Assembly: GCF_002252675.1 (NCBI RefSeq)
Contig: NZ_NQKY01000007.1
Location: forward strand, 1 to 64,000
From: Synechococcus sp. BO 8801
GTDB taxonomy: Bacteria > Cyanobacteriota > Cyanobacteriia > PCC-6307 > Cyanobiaceae
DNA: 64,000 bases
Reading direction: 5' to 3'
In this document: positions 1 to 8,714 of the stretch, piece after piece
How the letters are laid out: every line of letters starts with the position of its first letter
Position numbering within the stretch: the first letter of the stretch is position 1
Notes under the pieces: model-generated
The model's database searches: none
What the model saw: only the letters and a program-made list of their open reading frames with translations
What the model was told of the DNA's origin: nothing
Made by a program: the position numbers and the translations under genes

Positions 1-422
1 CGCTGCCGCTGGCCCTGGTCGGCTGGGCCGTCGCCCTGGGGGCCCCCCTGCTGCTGGGCCTGCGCCTGCGGGGCCGGCGCGCCTGGCCCCTGGCGGTGGC
101 GATCGGCTGGCTGCTGCCGGGAGCCGCGCTGGCCTGGAGCAGCCACCAGGACGCCGGCGTGTTCACCTATCTGTGGTGGGCGGTCGGCGGGTTGCTGCTG
201 GTGGCCTGGGGCGTGATGGAGGGCCGCTCCGAGCGGGTCAACTTCGGCGCCGCCCTGATCGCCATCGACGTGCTGGCCTTCTACGTCTCCCAGGTGATGG
301 ACAGCCTGGGACGCTCCGCCAGCCTGATCGGGCTGGGGGTGCTGTTCCTCGGCGGCGGCTGGGGCCTGGAGCTGCTGCGCCGCCGGCTCGTGGCCCGGGC
401 CATCGCCAGGGGGACCCCATGA
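1..422 (+). CDS. DUF2157-type membrane protein, C-terminal part (truncated by window edge)
   Basis: The reading frame is open from base 3 and has no start inside the window, so only the C-terminal ~139 residues are present. They form several hydrophobic segments separated by short charged loops and end in a basic tail (LLRRRLVARAIA). The segment containing ERVNFGAALIAIDVLAFY resembles the end of DUF2157 integral membrane proteins, which have no established function. The stop overlaps the next start (ATGA), so the two genes are probably translationally coupled. DUF2157 proteins are often found next to GDYXXLXY proteins, which supports both calls. Confidence 0.7.
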   Translation, partial: LPLALVGWAVALGAPLLLGLRLRGRRAWPLAVAIGWLLPGAALAWSSHQDAGVFTYLWWAVGGLLLVAWGVMEGRSERVNFGAALIAIDVLAFYVSQVMDSLGRSASLIGLGVLFLGGGWGLELLRRRLVARAIARGTP

Positions 423-928
423 TCCCCGGGCCGTCGCGCGGCCTGCTGGTGGCCCTGCTGCAGGGGGGCCTGCTGCTGAGCCTGGGGGGCCAGCTGCTGC
501 TGGATCGGGCCACCCGGCCCCGGGGCTGGATGCTGAGCGAGCCGGTGGATCCCTACCTGCCGATCCGGGGGCGCTACGTGAACCTGGCCCTGCTGGTGCC
601 GGCCCCCGAGGTGCCGGCCGGCCAGTCCAGAGCCTGGTCGGGGGAGCGGCTGGTGCTGCGCAGCGAGGCCGCCCGGGTGCGGGCCACCCTGGCCACGGAC
701 GCCACCCCCCGCTCCAAGAGCCTTGCGGCGACACCGCAGGGCGAAGGCTGGCGCCTGGGGCCCTCGGTGGCCTACTTCATCCCGCCCGGGGTGGCGGATC
801 CCTCCCGCCGTCCGGCCGGCGAGCGGCTCTGGGTGGAGGTGACGCTGCCGGCGCAGGGTCCGCCCCGGCCGATCCGGCTGGGGGTACGGCGGGGCGACGG
901 GCCGATCACCCCCCTCGAACTGCGCTGA
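419..928 (+). CDS. GDYXXLXY-domain protein
   Basis: A 169-residue protein with an N-terminal hydrophobic segment (about residues 8-28) and an exported domain. The family's name motif is present in altered form as GRYVNLAL shortly after the membrane segment, with R replacing the usual D. The start ATG overlaps the upstream DUF2157 stop by 4 nt, which is the usual partnership for this family. Family function is unknown; an envelope location is likely. The start is chosen from the overlap, because longer frames run through the upstream gene. Confidence 0.65.
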   Translation: MIPGPSRGLLVALLQGGLLLSLGGQLLLDRATRPRGWMLSEPVDPYLPIRGRYVNLALLVPAPEVPAGQSRAWSGERLVLRSEAARVRATLATDATPRSKSLAATPQGEGWRLGPSVAYFIPPGVADPSRRPAGERLWVEVTLPAQGPPRPIRLGVRRGDGPITPLELR

Positions 929-993
929 GACTGGCCCTGGGCCAAGGGCTGATGGACACAGTCCGCCCCCGGCAGCCCGCCTAACCTCCGCCG

Positions 994-2370
994 ATGGCCA
1001 CCGCCCCGCCCCTGGAATTCCTGCCGCCCCGCCTGGATGGCCGGGTGCTGGCGCTCGGCCGGCTGGTGCTGCCGCTCTGGCTGCGCTGGCGCTGCCGGAT
1101 TGCGGCGGTGGAGGTGGAGGGCATGGCCACGCTCGTGGAGGCGATGCGCTCCTTCCAGGCCGGGGAGAGCCGGCTGCTGATCGCCTTCCGGCACCCGAGC
1201 CTCGACGATCCCCTGAGCATGGCCCGGCTGCTGTGGGTGGAGCTGGCCGAAGCAGGCCGGCGGCAGGGCCTGCGCTTTGATCCGGCGCCCACCGGCCAGT
1301 TCCTGTTCGATCGCGGCATCCCCCTCTGGGCCGGGCCGGCGATGGGGTGGATCTTCACCCACCTGGGCGGCGCCTCGATCCAGCGCAGCAAGCTCGATCT
1401 GCCCGCCCTGCGCACGGCCCGGAAGCTGCTGCTGGAGGGGCCCCATCCCTTCGCCCTGGCGCCGGAGGGGGCCACCAACGGCCACAACGAACGCCTCAGC
1501 CCCCTGGAGCCCGGCACCGCCCAGCTCGCCTTCTGGACGGCGGCCGACCTGGCGGAGGCCGGTCGCCACGAGCGGATGGACCTGCTGCCGATCGGCCTGC
1601 AGTACAGCTTCATCGAGCCGGTCTGGGAGGCGATCGAGGCGCTGCTCTGCCGCCTGGAGGAAGGGGCCGGCCTGAGCCCCGATCCCGGCCACGACCTCGA
1701 CCCGTCCCGGTTGCACGGGCGGCTGGTGCGCCTCGGGGAGCGGATGCTCGAGCAGATGGAGGCCTTCTACCGCGACAAGGTGCACCTGGCCCTGCCCGAG
1801 GCGTGCGCGACCGCCGCGGACACCGCAGAGCCGGAGCCCGCCTTCGGGCCCCGGCTGCAGCGGCTGATGGATCTGGCCCTGCGGCGGGTGGAGCAGTCCT
1901 TCGGCATGGGGCCCAGCGGCAGCCTCACGGACCGCTGCCGGCGTCTGGAGCAGGCCGGCTGGGACCGGCTCTACCCGGCCCGGCCCCCCGGCGGCGAGCC
2001 CCCCAGTCCCCTGGCCCAGGCCCTGGCCGACCGGCTGGCGGAGGAAACGGCGGCCCAGCTGTGGCACATGCGCGTGGTGGAGTCCTTCGTCGCGGTGAGC
2101 GGGAGCTACGTGCGGGAGCGGCCGAGCCAGGAGCGCTTCGCCGACACCCTGCTGCTCCTCTGGGACACCCAGTGCCGGATCCAGGGCCACACCGCCAACC
2201 AGCGCCCCCGGCTGGGGCGGCGGCGAGTGCGGATCAGCATCGACCGGCCGATCGTGGTGGACGGGCGCCTCGCCGACTACCGCCGGGATCGGCGACAGGC
2301 GGTGCAGGCGCTCACCGAGGAACTGGAGCTCCGGCTGGAGCGGCTGATCGTGCCGTCGCCCCTGGACTGA
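994..2370 (+). CDS. 1-acyl-sn-glycerol-3-phosphate acyltransferase-like protein (PlsC family)
   Basis: A 458-residue protein. The acyltransferase HX4D box is HPSLDD (H67, D72), and a second block, PEGATN (around residues 157-162), fits the EGxR/T-type substrate-binding motif of the PlsC superfamily. The C-terminal ~200 residues go beyond the catalytic domain and are rich in charged helices, as in a cyanobacterial long-form subgroup. The likely role is acyl transfer to a glycerolipid at the membrane, but the acceptor cannot be told from sequence. It stands alone, convergent with the oxygenase gene that follows. Confidence 0.75.
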   Translation: MATAPPLEFLPPRLDGRVLALGRLVLPLWLRWRCRIAAVEVEGMATLVEAMRSFQAGESRLLIAFRHPSLDDPLSMARLLWVELAEAGRRQGLRFDPAPTGQFLFDRGIPLWAGPAMGWIFTHLGGASIQRSKLDLPALRTARKLLLEGPHPFALAPEGATNGHNERLSPLEPGTAQLAFWTAADLAEAGRHERMDLLPIGLQYSFIEPVWEAIEALLCRLEEGAGLSPDPGHDLDPSRLHGRLVRLGERMLEQMEAFYRDKVHLALPEACATAADTAEPEPAFGPRLQRLMDLALRRVEQSFGMGPSGSLTDRCRRLEQAGWDRLYPARPPGGEPPSPLAQALADRLAEETAAQLWHMRVVESFVAVSGSYVRERPSQERFADTLLLLWDTQCRIQGHTANQRPRLGRRRVRISIDRPIVVDGRLADYRRDRRQAVQALTEELELRLERLIVPSPLD

Positions 2371-2386
2371 CCAAAGGACCGGGGCC

Positions 2387-3070
2387 TCAGCCGGCGGCGA
2401 GCCGCGCCACGTAGGCGTCCAGGGTGCCGGCATTGATCCAGCCGGTGGCGATGGTCTTGCTGTGGGTCTGGCTGACGCGGCCCCGGTGCACATGGGAGAG
2501 GCCGGCGGGGAAGATCGCCAGCTTGCCCTTGACGGCCTCCTCGTGGTGGTCCTGCCAGTGGAATTCGGTGCCGGCGTCGGGGACCGTGTTGAGGTAGAGG
2601 ATCCAGGCCAGCACCCGGCGGATCGGCTCGGTGGCCTCATCGCTGGTGTTCCAGTCGCAGTGCCAGCTGTAGAACCCCTCCCCCGGCGCGTAGCGCTGCA
2701 GGTTGAAGATCGGGTTGACGAACAGGGAGCGCTCCGGGCAGCAGGTGAGGAACAGGGGCCGCTCGGCCAGGTAGCGCTTCAGGCCGGCGGAGACGCCGCG
2801 CATGATCACGTCCGCCAGGCCCTGGGCCTCGGGGTCGGAGCGGTCGATCCACACCAGGCTGATGTCGGTGGAGATCTTGCCGGGATCCGCCGCCCCCACC
2901 GCACCGGGATCGCCGTCGCCCGCCTCGGCGCCGAAGGAGAAGGCGACCCCGCGCCGCTGCAGGTCGGCGCGGCGGTCGAAGAAGGCCATCGCCGCATCGG
3001 CCAGGGCCACATAGCCGGGATCCTCGAAGCTGCCGATCAGCCGCATCCGCGCCCAGATCCTCTCGGACAT
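2387..3070 (-). CDS. 2OG-Fe(II) dioxygenase (prolyl 4-hydroxylase-like)
   Basis: A 227-residue cytosolic protein. The iron-binding HxD is H137/D139 in WHCDWN, the distal His is most likely H195 in SHVHRG, and a basic residue about ten positions later (K205) could bind the 2-oxoglutarate carboxylate. The spacing is normal for 2-oxoglutarate-dependent oxygenases. The ATG at 3070 is preferred because the longer frame would overlap the divergent gene starting at 3180. The substrate is unknown; it could be a protein, lipid or small molecule. Confidence 0.75.
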   Translation of the reverse strand: MSERIWARMRLIGSFEDPGYVALADAAMAFFDRRADLQRRGVAFSFGAEAGDGDPGAVGAADPGKISTDISLVWIDRSDPEAQGLADVIMRGVSAGLKRYLAERPLFLTCCPERSLFVNPIFNLQRYAPGEGFYSWHCDWNTSDEATEPIRRVLAWILYLNTVPDAGTEFHWQDHHEEAVKGKLAIFPAGLSHVHRGRVSQTHSKTIATGWINAGTLDAYVARLAAG

Positions 3071-3179
3071 GGAACCTAGAACGCAGGCCCGACGTCCACC
3101 GGGGGTGTCCTCGGCGTCTTGACGGGGCCCGCAGGATCGGCAGAGTGCCGCCTGTCGCCTCCCCCGGACCGTCTTGCCG

Positions 3180-4505
3180 ATGACGCCGTCGCCGCTGCAC
3201 CCCGCCTCCCGCCAACGTCCGCTCCGGCCTGGCCATGGGCTGCTTGGCCTGGCCCTGGGGGCCTGGGCCGTCGCCGGCCTGCTGGCCGCAGGCGCCCCCG
3301 CCGACGCCGCTCCGTACCGGGTCCGGACCCTGGCGACGGGGCTGGAGAATCCGCGCGGGCTGACGATCGCGCCGAACGGCAACCTCGTGCTCAGTGAAGC
3401 GGGCCGGGGCGGCAGCGGCCCCTGTCTCGTCGCCGGCAGCGGCGCCACCCTCTGCTTCGGCACCACCGGGGCCGTCGGTCTGTTCGACCGCACCACCAAC
3501 GTCTATTCCCGGGCCCTCTCCAACCTGCCCTCCCTGGCGAACCAGTCCTCCCCACTGTTCCCGGAGGGAACGGGCCTGGCGGACCTCGCCTTCAACGGCT
3601 CCGGCCAGCTCTTCGGCGTCTTCGGCTTCGGCGCCAACCCCACCCTGATCCCCGGCGCGGGCAGCTCCCTCTTCGGCCAGACGGTCGCCATCGACCTGAC
3701 CGCCGGCAGCCTGACGCCCCTGGCCGACATCGCCGGTTTCGAAGCGACCCAGAACCCCGACGGCAAGGATCTCAACAGCAATCCCTTCGCCCTGGTGGTG
3801 CGCGGGGACGACACGTACGTCACCGATTCCGGCGGCAACAGCCTGGTGAAGGCCGACGGCGCCAACCAGGTCTCGCTGGTGAACGTGTTCCCGGAGGAGC
3901 TCGTCACCACCCCGCCGCTGCCCTTCCCCTTCCCGTTTCCGGAAGTCCCGGCCCAGGCCGTGCCCACCGGCATGACCATCGGCCCCGACGGGGCGCTGTA
4001 CATCGCCCAGCTCTCCGGCTTTCCCTTCGCCCCCGGGACCGCCGATGTGTTCCGCTACGACTTCACCAATCCAGTGACGAAGTTCGCCGGCGGCTTCAGC
4101 AACCTGATCGACATCGCCGCCGGGCCGGATGATGCGCTCTACCTGCTCCAGTACAGCGATGACTTCTGGGGCCCCCCGTCGGGCAGCATCCTGAGGCTGG
4201 GCCTCGATGGCAGCGTCCGCACGATCTTCGACGACCTGGTCAGCCCCACGGGCCTGGCCGTCGGCCGCGACGGCACGATCTACGTGGCCAACGATGGCGA
4301 CGGGGTGAACGGCCAGCTGCTCGCCCTCACCCCGTCGCCGGTGCCCGGCCCCCTGCCCCTGCTCGGCGTCGGCGTCGCCTTCGCCCAGGCCCGGCGCCTG
4401 CGGCGCCGCTGCGCCGGCCTCAGCCCTGCCCGTTCCGCCAGGGCGCGGCGACCAGCGCCTCCAGCGACTGCCAGCGCCCTCGATCGGGCGACACCAGCGG
4501 GCTGA
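3180..4505 (+). CDS. ScyD/ScyE-like beta-propeller protein with PEP-CTERM-like tail
   Basis: A 441-residue secreted protein with an N-terminal signal region (hydrophobic stretch ending in ADAAPY). The body has repeated propeller blades (NPRGLTIAPNGNLVLSE, PTGMTIGPDGALYIAQ, PTGLAVGRDGTIYVAN), typical of ScyD/ScyE proteins of the scytonemin cluster and of NHL-like propellers. Near the C terminus, VPGPLPLLGVGVAF followed by RRLRRR is a PEP-CTERM/exosortase-type sorting signal. About 30 more residues follow it and run 86 nt into the convergent gene. Such signals normally end the protein, so an ancestral stop may have been lost. No other scytonemin genes are in the window. Confidence 0.7.
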   Translation: MTPSPLHPASRQRPLRPGHGLLGLALGAWAVAGLLAAGAPADAAPYRVRTLATGLENPRGLTIAPNGNLVLSEAGRGGSGPCLVAGSGATLCFGTTGAVGLFDRTTNVYSRALSNLPSLANQSSPLFPEGTGLADLAFNGSGQLFGVFGFGANPTLIPGAGSSLFGQTVAIDLTAGSLTPLADIAGFEATQNPDGKDLNSNPFALVVRGDDTYVTDSGGNSLVKADGANQVSLVNVFPEELVTTPPLPFPFPFPEVPAQAVPTGMTIGPDGALYIAQLSGFPFAPGTADVFRYDFTNPVTKFAGGFSNLIDIAAGPDDALYLLQYSDDFWGPPSGSILRLGLDGSVRTIFDDLVSPTGLAVGRDGTIYVANDGDGVNGQLLALTPSPVPGPLPLLGVGVAFAQARRLRRRCAGLSPARSARARRPAPPATASALDRATPAG

Positions 4506-4899
4506 GGCCCACCGCCTCGAGGGCGGCGGCCACCCGCTCGGGGGCGATGGTCTCCGGGGTGCCGGTCGCGGGCCCGGGCTCCAGGGGCAGCACCAGCACC
4601 TGCTGCTCGGCCGGATCGGCCATCACCCGCAGGTTGAGGTCGGGGAGTTCCCGCTCGAAGAACAGCCGCCGCATGCGGGCCGTGAGGGCCGGACCCAGGG
4701 CCGCCGCGAAGGCCTCCAGGGCCCGGGTATCGCCGGAACAGCCGCAGCTGAGGGCCAGCCAGATGAGCAGCTTGGCCCAGCTCTCCGCCGTCCACAGGGG
4801 CGGGAAGCTCTGCCGATGCTGGCGCACCAGCTCGGCAATGGCGAAGTCGAACAGGGTGCCCTGCAGGGAGGCCACCGATGGCAGGGGTTCCTGATCCAT
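4420..4899 (-). CDS. Conserved cyanobacterial hypothetical protein
   Basis: A 159-residue soluble protein starting MDQEPLPSVASLQGTLFDF; an in-frame upstream ATG at 4926 is possible. It has an alpha-helical N-terminal half with a Cys pair (SCGCSGD) and a C-terminal part with alternating strands and helices. I do not recognise a family. Its normal codon use, and the fact that the plus-strand neighbour's poorly conserved tail is what overlaps it, argue that it is real. It is divergent from the small gene at 4962. Confidence 0.55.
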   Translation of the reverse strand: MDQEPLPSVASLQGTLFDFAIAELVRQHRQSFPPLWTAESWAKLLIWLALSCGCSGDTRALEAFAAALGPALTARMRRLFFERELPDLNLRVMADPAEQQVLVLPLEPGPATGTPETIAPERVAAALEAVGLSPLVSPDRGRWQSLEALVAAPWRNGQG

Positions 4900-4961
4900 C
4901 CAGCCATCCTGACGGCCAAGCGGCAAACTGCAGGGGCAACGACCGTCCGTGGAGACGCCCG

Positions 4962-5216
4962 ATGGCCCTCGATCTGAACGATCCTGAGCTCGAGTTCGCC
5001 GATCTCGTCACCGCCTACCAGAGCTGGGTGATGGCCGTGATCAACGACGAGAAGCTGGGGGGCGACAAACTCCTCACCGACGACATCGCCGACGACGCCC
5101 TGAACGCGATGCGCTTCCTGCCGGACGTGGTGACCAGCGCCATCGAGACCACCCTGGCCCGTGTCTACGACGTGGACCCCGACGAGCTCGCCGAACTGCT
5201 CTACCCCGAGGACTGA
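4962..5216 (+). CDS. Small acidic conserved hypothetical protein
   Basis: An 84-residue, strongly acidic, probably all-helical protein (starts MALDLNDPELEFADLVTAY, ends in LLYPED). The codon pattern is coding-like and the composition sober, and I recall similar short proteins in picocyanobacteria, but no function. It lies 14 nt upstream of a methyltransferase gene on the same strand, so the two are likely co-transcribed. Confidence 0.6.
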   Translation: MALDLNDPELEFADLVTAYQSWVMAVINDEKLGGDKLLTDDIADDALNAMRFLPDVVTSAIETTLARVYDVDPDELAELLYPED

Positions 5217-5230
5217 GCGGCGCCCGGCCG

Positions 5231-6100
5231 ATGACCCCAGGCGACACCCCAGCGGGCAGCTACGTCCTGGGGACGGAACCGGAGGAGCAGGAGCGGCTGC
5301 GGCTGCAGCATGAGCTCTGGCGACCGGCCGCCACTGCGGCCTGGGAGCGGGCCGGCCTGGGGCCAGGCCAGCGGGTGCTCGATCTCGGGGCGGGGCCCGG
5401 CTTCTGCGCCCTGGATCTGGCCCGCATCGTCGGCCCCGGCGGCCAGGTTCTGGCCCTCGAGCGCAGTGGGGCCTACGTCGCGGCGGCCCGGGCGGCGGCG
5501 GCACAGGCGGGCTTCCACCAGCTGGAGGTGCGGGCCGTCGACCTGGGGGGGCCTGCCGCCCCGGCCCCCCTGGGCAACAGCGCTCCCGGGATCGGCACGG
5601 GGGGCTTTGATCTGGCCTGGTGCCGCTGGCTGGCCATGTTCCTGCCCCGGCTCGAGCCGCTGCTGGATCTGGTGGCCACCAGCCTGCGGCCCGGCGGCGT
5701 CCTGGTGGCCCATGAATACGTCCACTGGAACACCTTCGGCCTCCATCCCGATGGCGCCGCGATCGCCCGCTTCCGCGACGCCGCCATCGCCAGCTTCCGC
5801 GGCGCCGGCGGCGATCCCGATGTCAACCGGCGCCTGCCCAGCCTGCTGGCGGCCCGGGATTTCGGGATCGAGGAACTGCTGCCCCTGCCGGTGCTGGGTC
5901 GGGGCGGTGACCCCTGGGCCCGCTGGCTGGAGCGCTTCGTCACCCTCTACGGGAACGAGCTGATCCGCCAGGGGCTCTGGTCGGCCGAGGAGGCCGCCGC
6001 TGCGGCCGCGGCCATGGCCAGGGCGCGCCTGGATCCAGGGGCCTACTGGGTCGGCCCCACCGTGCTGGCCCTGCGGGCCCGCCGCGGGCAACACCCCTAA
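5231..6100 (+). CDS. Class I SAM-dependent methyltransferase
   Basis: A 289-residue protein with the Rossmann methyltransferase motif I VLDLGAGPGFCALDLA near residue 50, an acidic motif II in LALERS, and a motif IV region around FDLAWCRWLAMF. The N-terminal segment and ~100-residue C-terminal part presumably shape the acceptor site. It sits downstream of the small acidic protein with a short gap. The acceptor cannot be inferred; it could be a small molecule or lipid. Confidence 0.75.
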   Translation: MTPGDTPAGSYVLGTEPEEQERLRLQHELWRPAATAAWERAGLGPGQRVLDLGAGPGFCALDLARIVGPGGQVLALERSGAYVAAARAAAAQAGFHQLEVRAVDLGGPAAPAPLGNSAPGIGTGGFDLAWCRWLAMFLPRLEPLLDLVATSLRPGGVLVAHEYVHWNTFGLHPDGAAIARFRDAAIASFRGAGGDPDVNRRLPSLLAARDFGIEELLPLPVLGRGGDPWARWLERFVTLYGNELIRQGLWSAEEAAAAAAAMARARLDPGAYWVGPTVLALRARRGQHP

Positions 6101-6109
6101 CCTCCCCAT

Positions 6110-7417
6110 GTGATCCCCCTCCTCCGCCGCTCCCCCACCCCGCCCGGCCAGGGCCGACGCCAGGCCCGGATCACCCGGCTCGCCGTGGGGCTCGCCATCC
6201 CGTTGCTGGCCTCCCTGGGGGGCTGCCAGGGGCAGCGGCTGCAGCCGATCCTGCGCCCCCTCGAGGGCACCCTCTACATCGCGGTTGGGGTCAGTCAGGA
6301 GGCCCTGGACACCGAACTGCAGAAGGAAGTCCGTGAACGCACGGCCCTGCTTCAGGCCTCGTTCCGCACCCTGCAGCCGCGGGTCAGGCTCCAGGTGGAA
6401 ACCTTCACCGAGGAACGGCTGCGCAATGAACTCCTCGTCCGCAACCGGACCGGCCTGAGCCCCGACCTGCTCCTTGTGAACGAGTCCACGGCCCAGGAAC
6501 TGGCCCGGGAACGGCTCATCAGCACCGTGTCCTTGCCGGCCGCGGTGCTGGATCAGCTGGATGCGGGTTCGGTGGTACGGGTCCGGCGCAGGGACGGCAC
6601 CCTGACGGGCATCCCCCTGGAGCTGCAGCCCCTTGTGGCCTGCTTCGATCGGCGCCGCGTCAGCCGCAGCCCCGCCACCCTCAGCGAGCTGCTGGCCTTC
6701 AGTGCCAAGGGGATGGAGGTGGGGCTGTCTCTCGATGCGGTGAGCCTGGCCTGGACCCTGGGCCCGCTTGGGGCGATCGACGCCGTCAGCGACCTGCTGG
6801 CCGGGAAACCGGTGACCCCGGCGATGCGGACCAGCCTGGATGGCTGGCTGCAGTGGTTGCGCGAGGCCGACCTGCAACAGCACGTCACCGTTTACCCCAC
6901 CGAGACGGAACTGCTGAAGGAGCTGATGGTGGGGACCCTCGACTGGATTCCCTGCCGCAGCATCAACATCACCCGGCTCCGGTCGCGCCTGGGCACGAAC
7001 CTGGGCGTGTCCCCCCTGCCCTCCGGCCCCTTCGGCACCGCCAGCCCGATCACCCGGGAGCGGGTGCTCGCCTTCGGGGTCAACTCCAGTCCGGGCCAGC
7101 GCCAGCTGGCCCTGGCCCTGGCCCGGTTCGCCATCAGTCCGCTGCACCAGCGAGACATGGTCCTTCGCAACCAGTACGTGCTGCCGGTGAACCGGAAGGT
7201 GGCTCCGCCGGTGAGCAGTTCCTCCGTGGTGGCCGCCATGGTGGAGGGCCGAAAGCAGTCGATCAAGAGCTCGACGCTCCGCCTGGAGGGGAAGACCAGC
7301 AAGAGCCAGAGGGACGCCTGGCAGGCGCTGCTCACCCGTTTCCTCTTTGATGACCTGAGCCAGCAGGACGCCCTCAAGGGCCTGATCGACCTGCTGGGTG
7401 GCGAGAGGTCCCGATGA
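6110..7417 (+). CDS. Extracellular solute-binding lipoprotein (family 1-like)
   Basis: A 435-residue protein with GTG start, basic N terminus, hydrophobic core and lipobox LGGC around residue 38, so it is predicted to be a periplasmic lipoprotein. The mature part has the two-lobed look of ABC-type family 1 binding proteins (for example SPDLLLVNESTAQELARE, and GIPLELQPLVACFDRR at the hinge). No ABC permease or ATPase is adjacent. Instead the stop overlaps the start of an MscS channel (ATGA), an unusual partner. The ligand is unknown; sensing or gating of the channel is a speculation from context. Confidence 0.7.
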   Translation: MIPLLRRSPTPPGQGRRQARITRLAVGLAIPLLASLGGCQGQRLQPILRPLEGTLYIAVGVSQEALDTELQKEVRERTALLQASFRTLQPRVRLQVETFTEERLRNELLVRNRTGLSPDLLLVNESTAQELARERLISTVSLPAAVLDQLDAGSVVRVRRRDGTLTGIPLELQPLVACFDRRRVSRSPATLSELLAFSAKGMEVGLSLDAVSLAWTLGPLGAIDAVSDLLAGKPVTPAMRTSLDGWLQWLREADLQQHVTVYPTETELLKELMVGTLDWIPCRSINITRLRSRLGTNLGVSPLPSGPFGTASPITRERVLAFGVNSSPGQRQLALALARFAISPLHQRDMVLRNQYVLPVNRKVAPPVSSSSVVAAMVEGRKQSIKSSTLRLEGKTSKSQRDAWQALLTRFLFDDLSQQDALKGLIDLLGGERSR

Positions 7418-8646
7418 ACATGCTGCTGCTGGAGATCCTCGGCTGGTTCGGCTACCTGCAACGCATGGAGGTGCGTGTCCAGCTGATCCTGTTGCTGCTC
7501 GTGTTCCTCGGCCAGGGGCTGCTGGGCCCGCGGCTGGCCCCGCGGTTTCCCCCGGCAGGGCGGCCGAAGCTGGTGATCCCCACGCTGCTGGGCCTGCTGT
7601 CGCTGGCCCTGGGGCTGGGCGGGCAGCCCTTCGGCCTGGTGCTGCTGGGGCTGCTCCTGTACCTCGGCTGGCTGGGGCTGGGCGGGGTGCGACTGCTCCT
7701 GGGCCGCTTCATCCAGCCCCAGCCGATGCAGTTGCTGGAGACGCGCCTGATCCGCCCGGCGTACCTGCTGGTCGCCGCTTTGCTGGTGATCCGGGTGTTC
7801 GACAACCCCCAGGATCTGGCCCTGATCCCCATCGGCGAATGGTTCGGCTCAGAAGTGACCGTGGGCAGCTTTTTGCTGGCGGTGGTGATCCTGTACGTGC
7901 TGGCCATGGGCACCGGGCCGCCGGCCCAGGGTGTGGCCTGGCTGGTGCAGCGCAGCGTGGGCATCAGCAACGGCAGCCGCCGGGCCCTGGCCCTGATGAT
8001 CCGCTATGCGGCGGTGGCCGTTGGCATCGTCTGGGCCCTCGATCACGTGGGCTTCAACCGCACCGCGATCCTGGCGGTGGCCGGCGGTCTTTCGGTGGGC
8101 CTGGGTTTTGGCATCAAGGAAGTCTTCTCGAACTTCGTCAGCGGCCTCTGGCTGTTGTTCGAGGGGTCGGTGCGGCCTGGGGAGGTGCTGTTCATCGACG
8201 GTGATCCCTGTGAAGTGCGCAGCCTCGGCCTGCGGGCCGCCGTGCTCTGGCGCGACCGGGATAACGCCGAACTGGTGATCCCGAATCAGACCTTCTTCAC
8301 CAGCACCACCGTCACCTACACGGGCACCGACACCCTGCGGCGCAGCCAGGTGCTGGTCAGTGCGGCCTACCACCACGATCCCGACGACGTGATCGCCCTG
8401 CTGGAAGCCACGGCCCGCGGCCAGAGCCGGATTCTGGCCACCCCGGCGCCGAAGGGCCTGCTGCTGCGTTATGGCGATTCCTCCATCGACTACGCCCTGC
8501 GTTTCTGGATCGCCAACCCGATGGATAACGTCTCCATCTGCAGCGAAGTCCAGGCCGCCATCTGGCGGGTCTTCCGGGACCGGCAGATCGAGATCCCCTT
8601 CCCCCAGCAGGTGCAGTACCAGGTGGAGGGTCCACCCAAAAGCTGA
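7414..8646 (+). CDS. Mechanosensitive ion channel, MscS family
   Basis: A 410-residue protein with about five hydrophobic segments in the first ~230 residues. The pore-lining/beta-domain junction is typical of MscS: GGLSVGLGFGIKEVFSNF, followed by RPGEVLFIDGDPCEV, and the conserved IPNQTFF in the beta domain. The C-terminal alpha/beta vestibule is complete. Likely role: release of solutes on hypo-osmotic shock in the inner membrane. It is translationally coupled to the preceding solute-binding lipoprotein. Confidence 0.85.
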   Translation: MNMLLLEILGWFGYLQRMEVRVQLILLLLVFLGQGLLGPRLAPRFPPAGRPKLVIPTLLGLLSLALGLGGQPFGLVLLGLLLYLGWLGLGGVRLLLGRFIQPQPMQLLETRLIRPAYLLVAALLVIRVFDNPQDLALIPIGEWFGSEVTVGSFLLAVVILYVLAMGTGPPAQGVAWLVQRSVGISNGSRRALALMIRYAAVAVGIVWALDHVGFNRTAILAVAGGLSVGLGFGIKEVFSNFVSGLWLLFEGSVRPGEVLFIDGDPCEVRSLGLRAAVLWRDRDNAELVIPNQTFFTSTTVTYTGTDTLRRSQVLVSAAYHHDPDDVIALLEATARGQSRILATPAPKGLLLRYGDSSIDYALRFWIANPMDNVSICSEVQAAIWRVFRDRQIEIPFPQQVQYQVEGPPKS

Positions 8647-8680
8647 ACCTGGCTCCCCTGGCGATCGCAGGCCCGAGTTG

Positions 8681-8686
8681 TAGAAT
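8681..8686 (+). promoter_or_regulatory. Possible -10 element of the cyAbrB gene
   Basis: TAGAAT matches the sigma-70 -10 consensus at five of six positions and lies about 30 nt upstream of the cyAbrB ATG. No convincing -35 is seen 17 nt upstream. A HIP1 octamer lies at 8661-8668. Confidence 0.3.
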
Positions 8687-8714
8687 TTCGCCCAATACCA
8701 ACCGCCATTGCATC

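Noticed and set aside
772-2640. Long antisense ORF of 622 codons over the PlsC and oxygenase genes
   Set aside because: It is Gln/Gly/Arg-rich and low-complexity, typical of shadow frames in GC-rich DNA, and the opposite strand has clear enzymes.
5201-7147. Long antisense ORF of 648 codons over the methyltransferase and lipoprotein
   Set aside because: No domain motifs; high-GC shadow frame of real genes.
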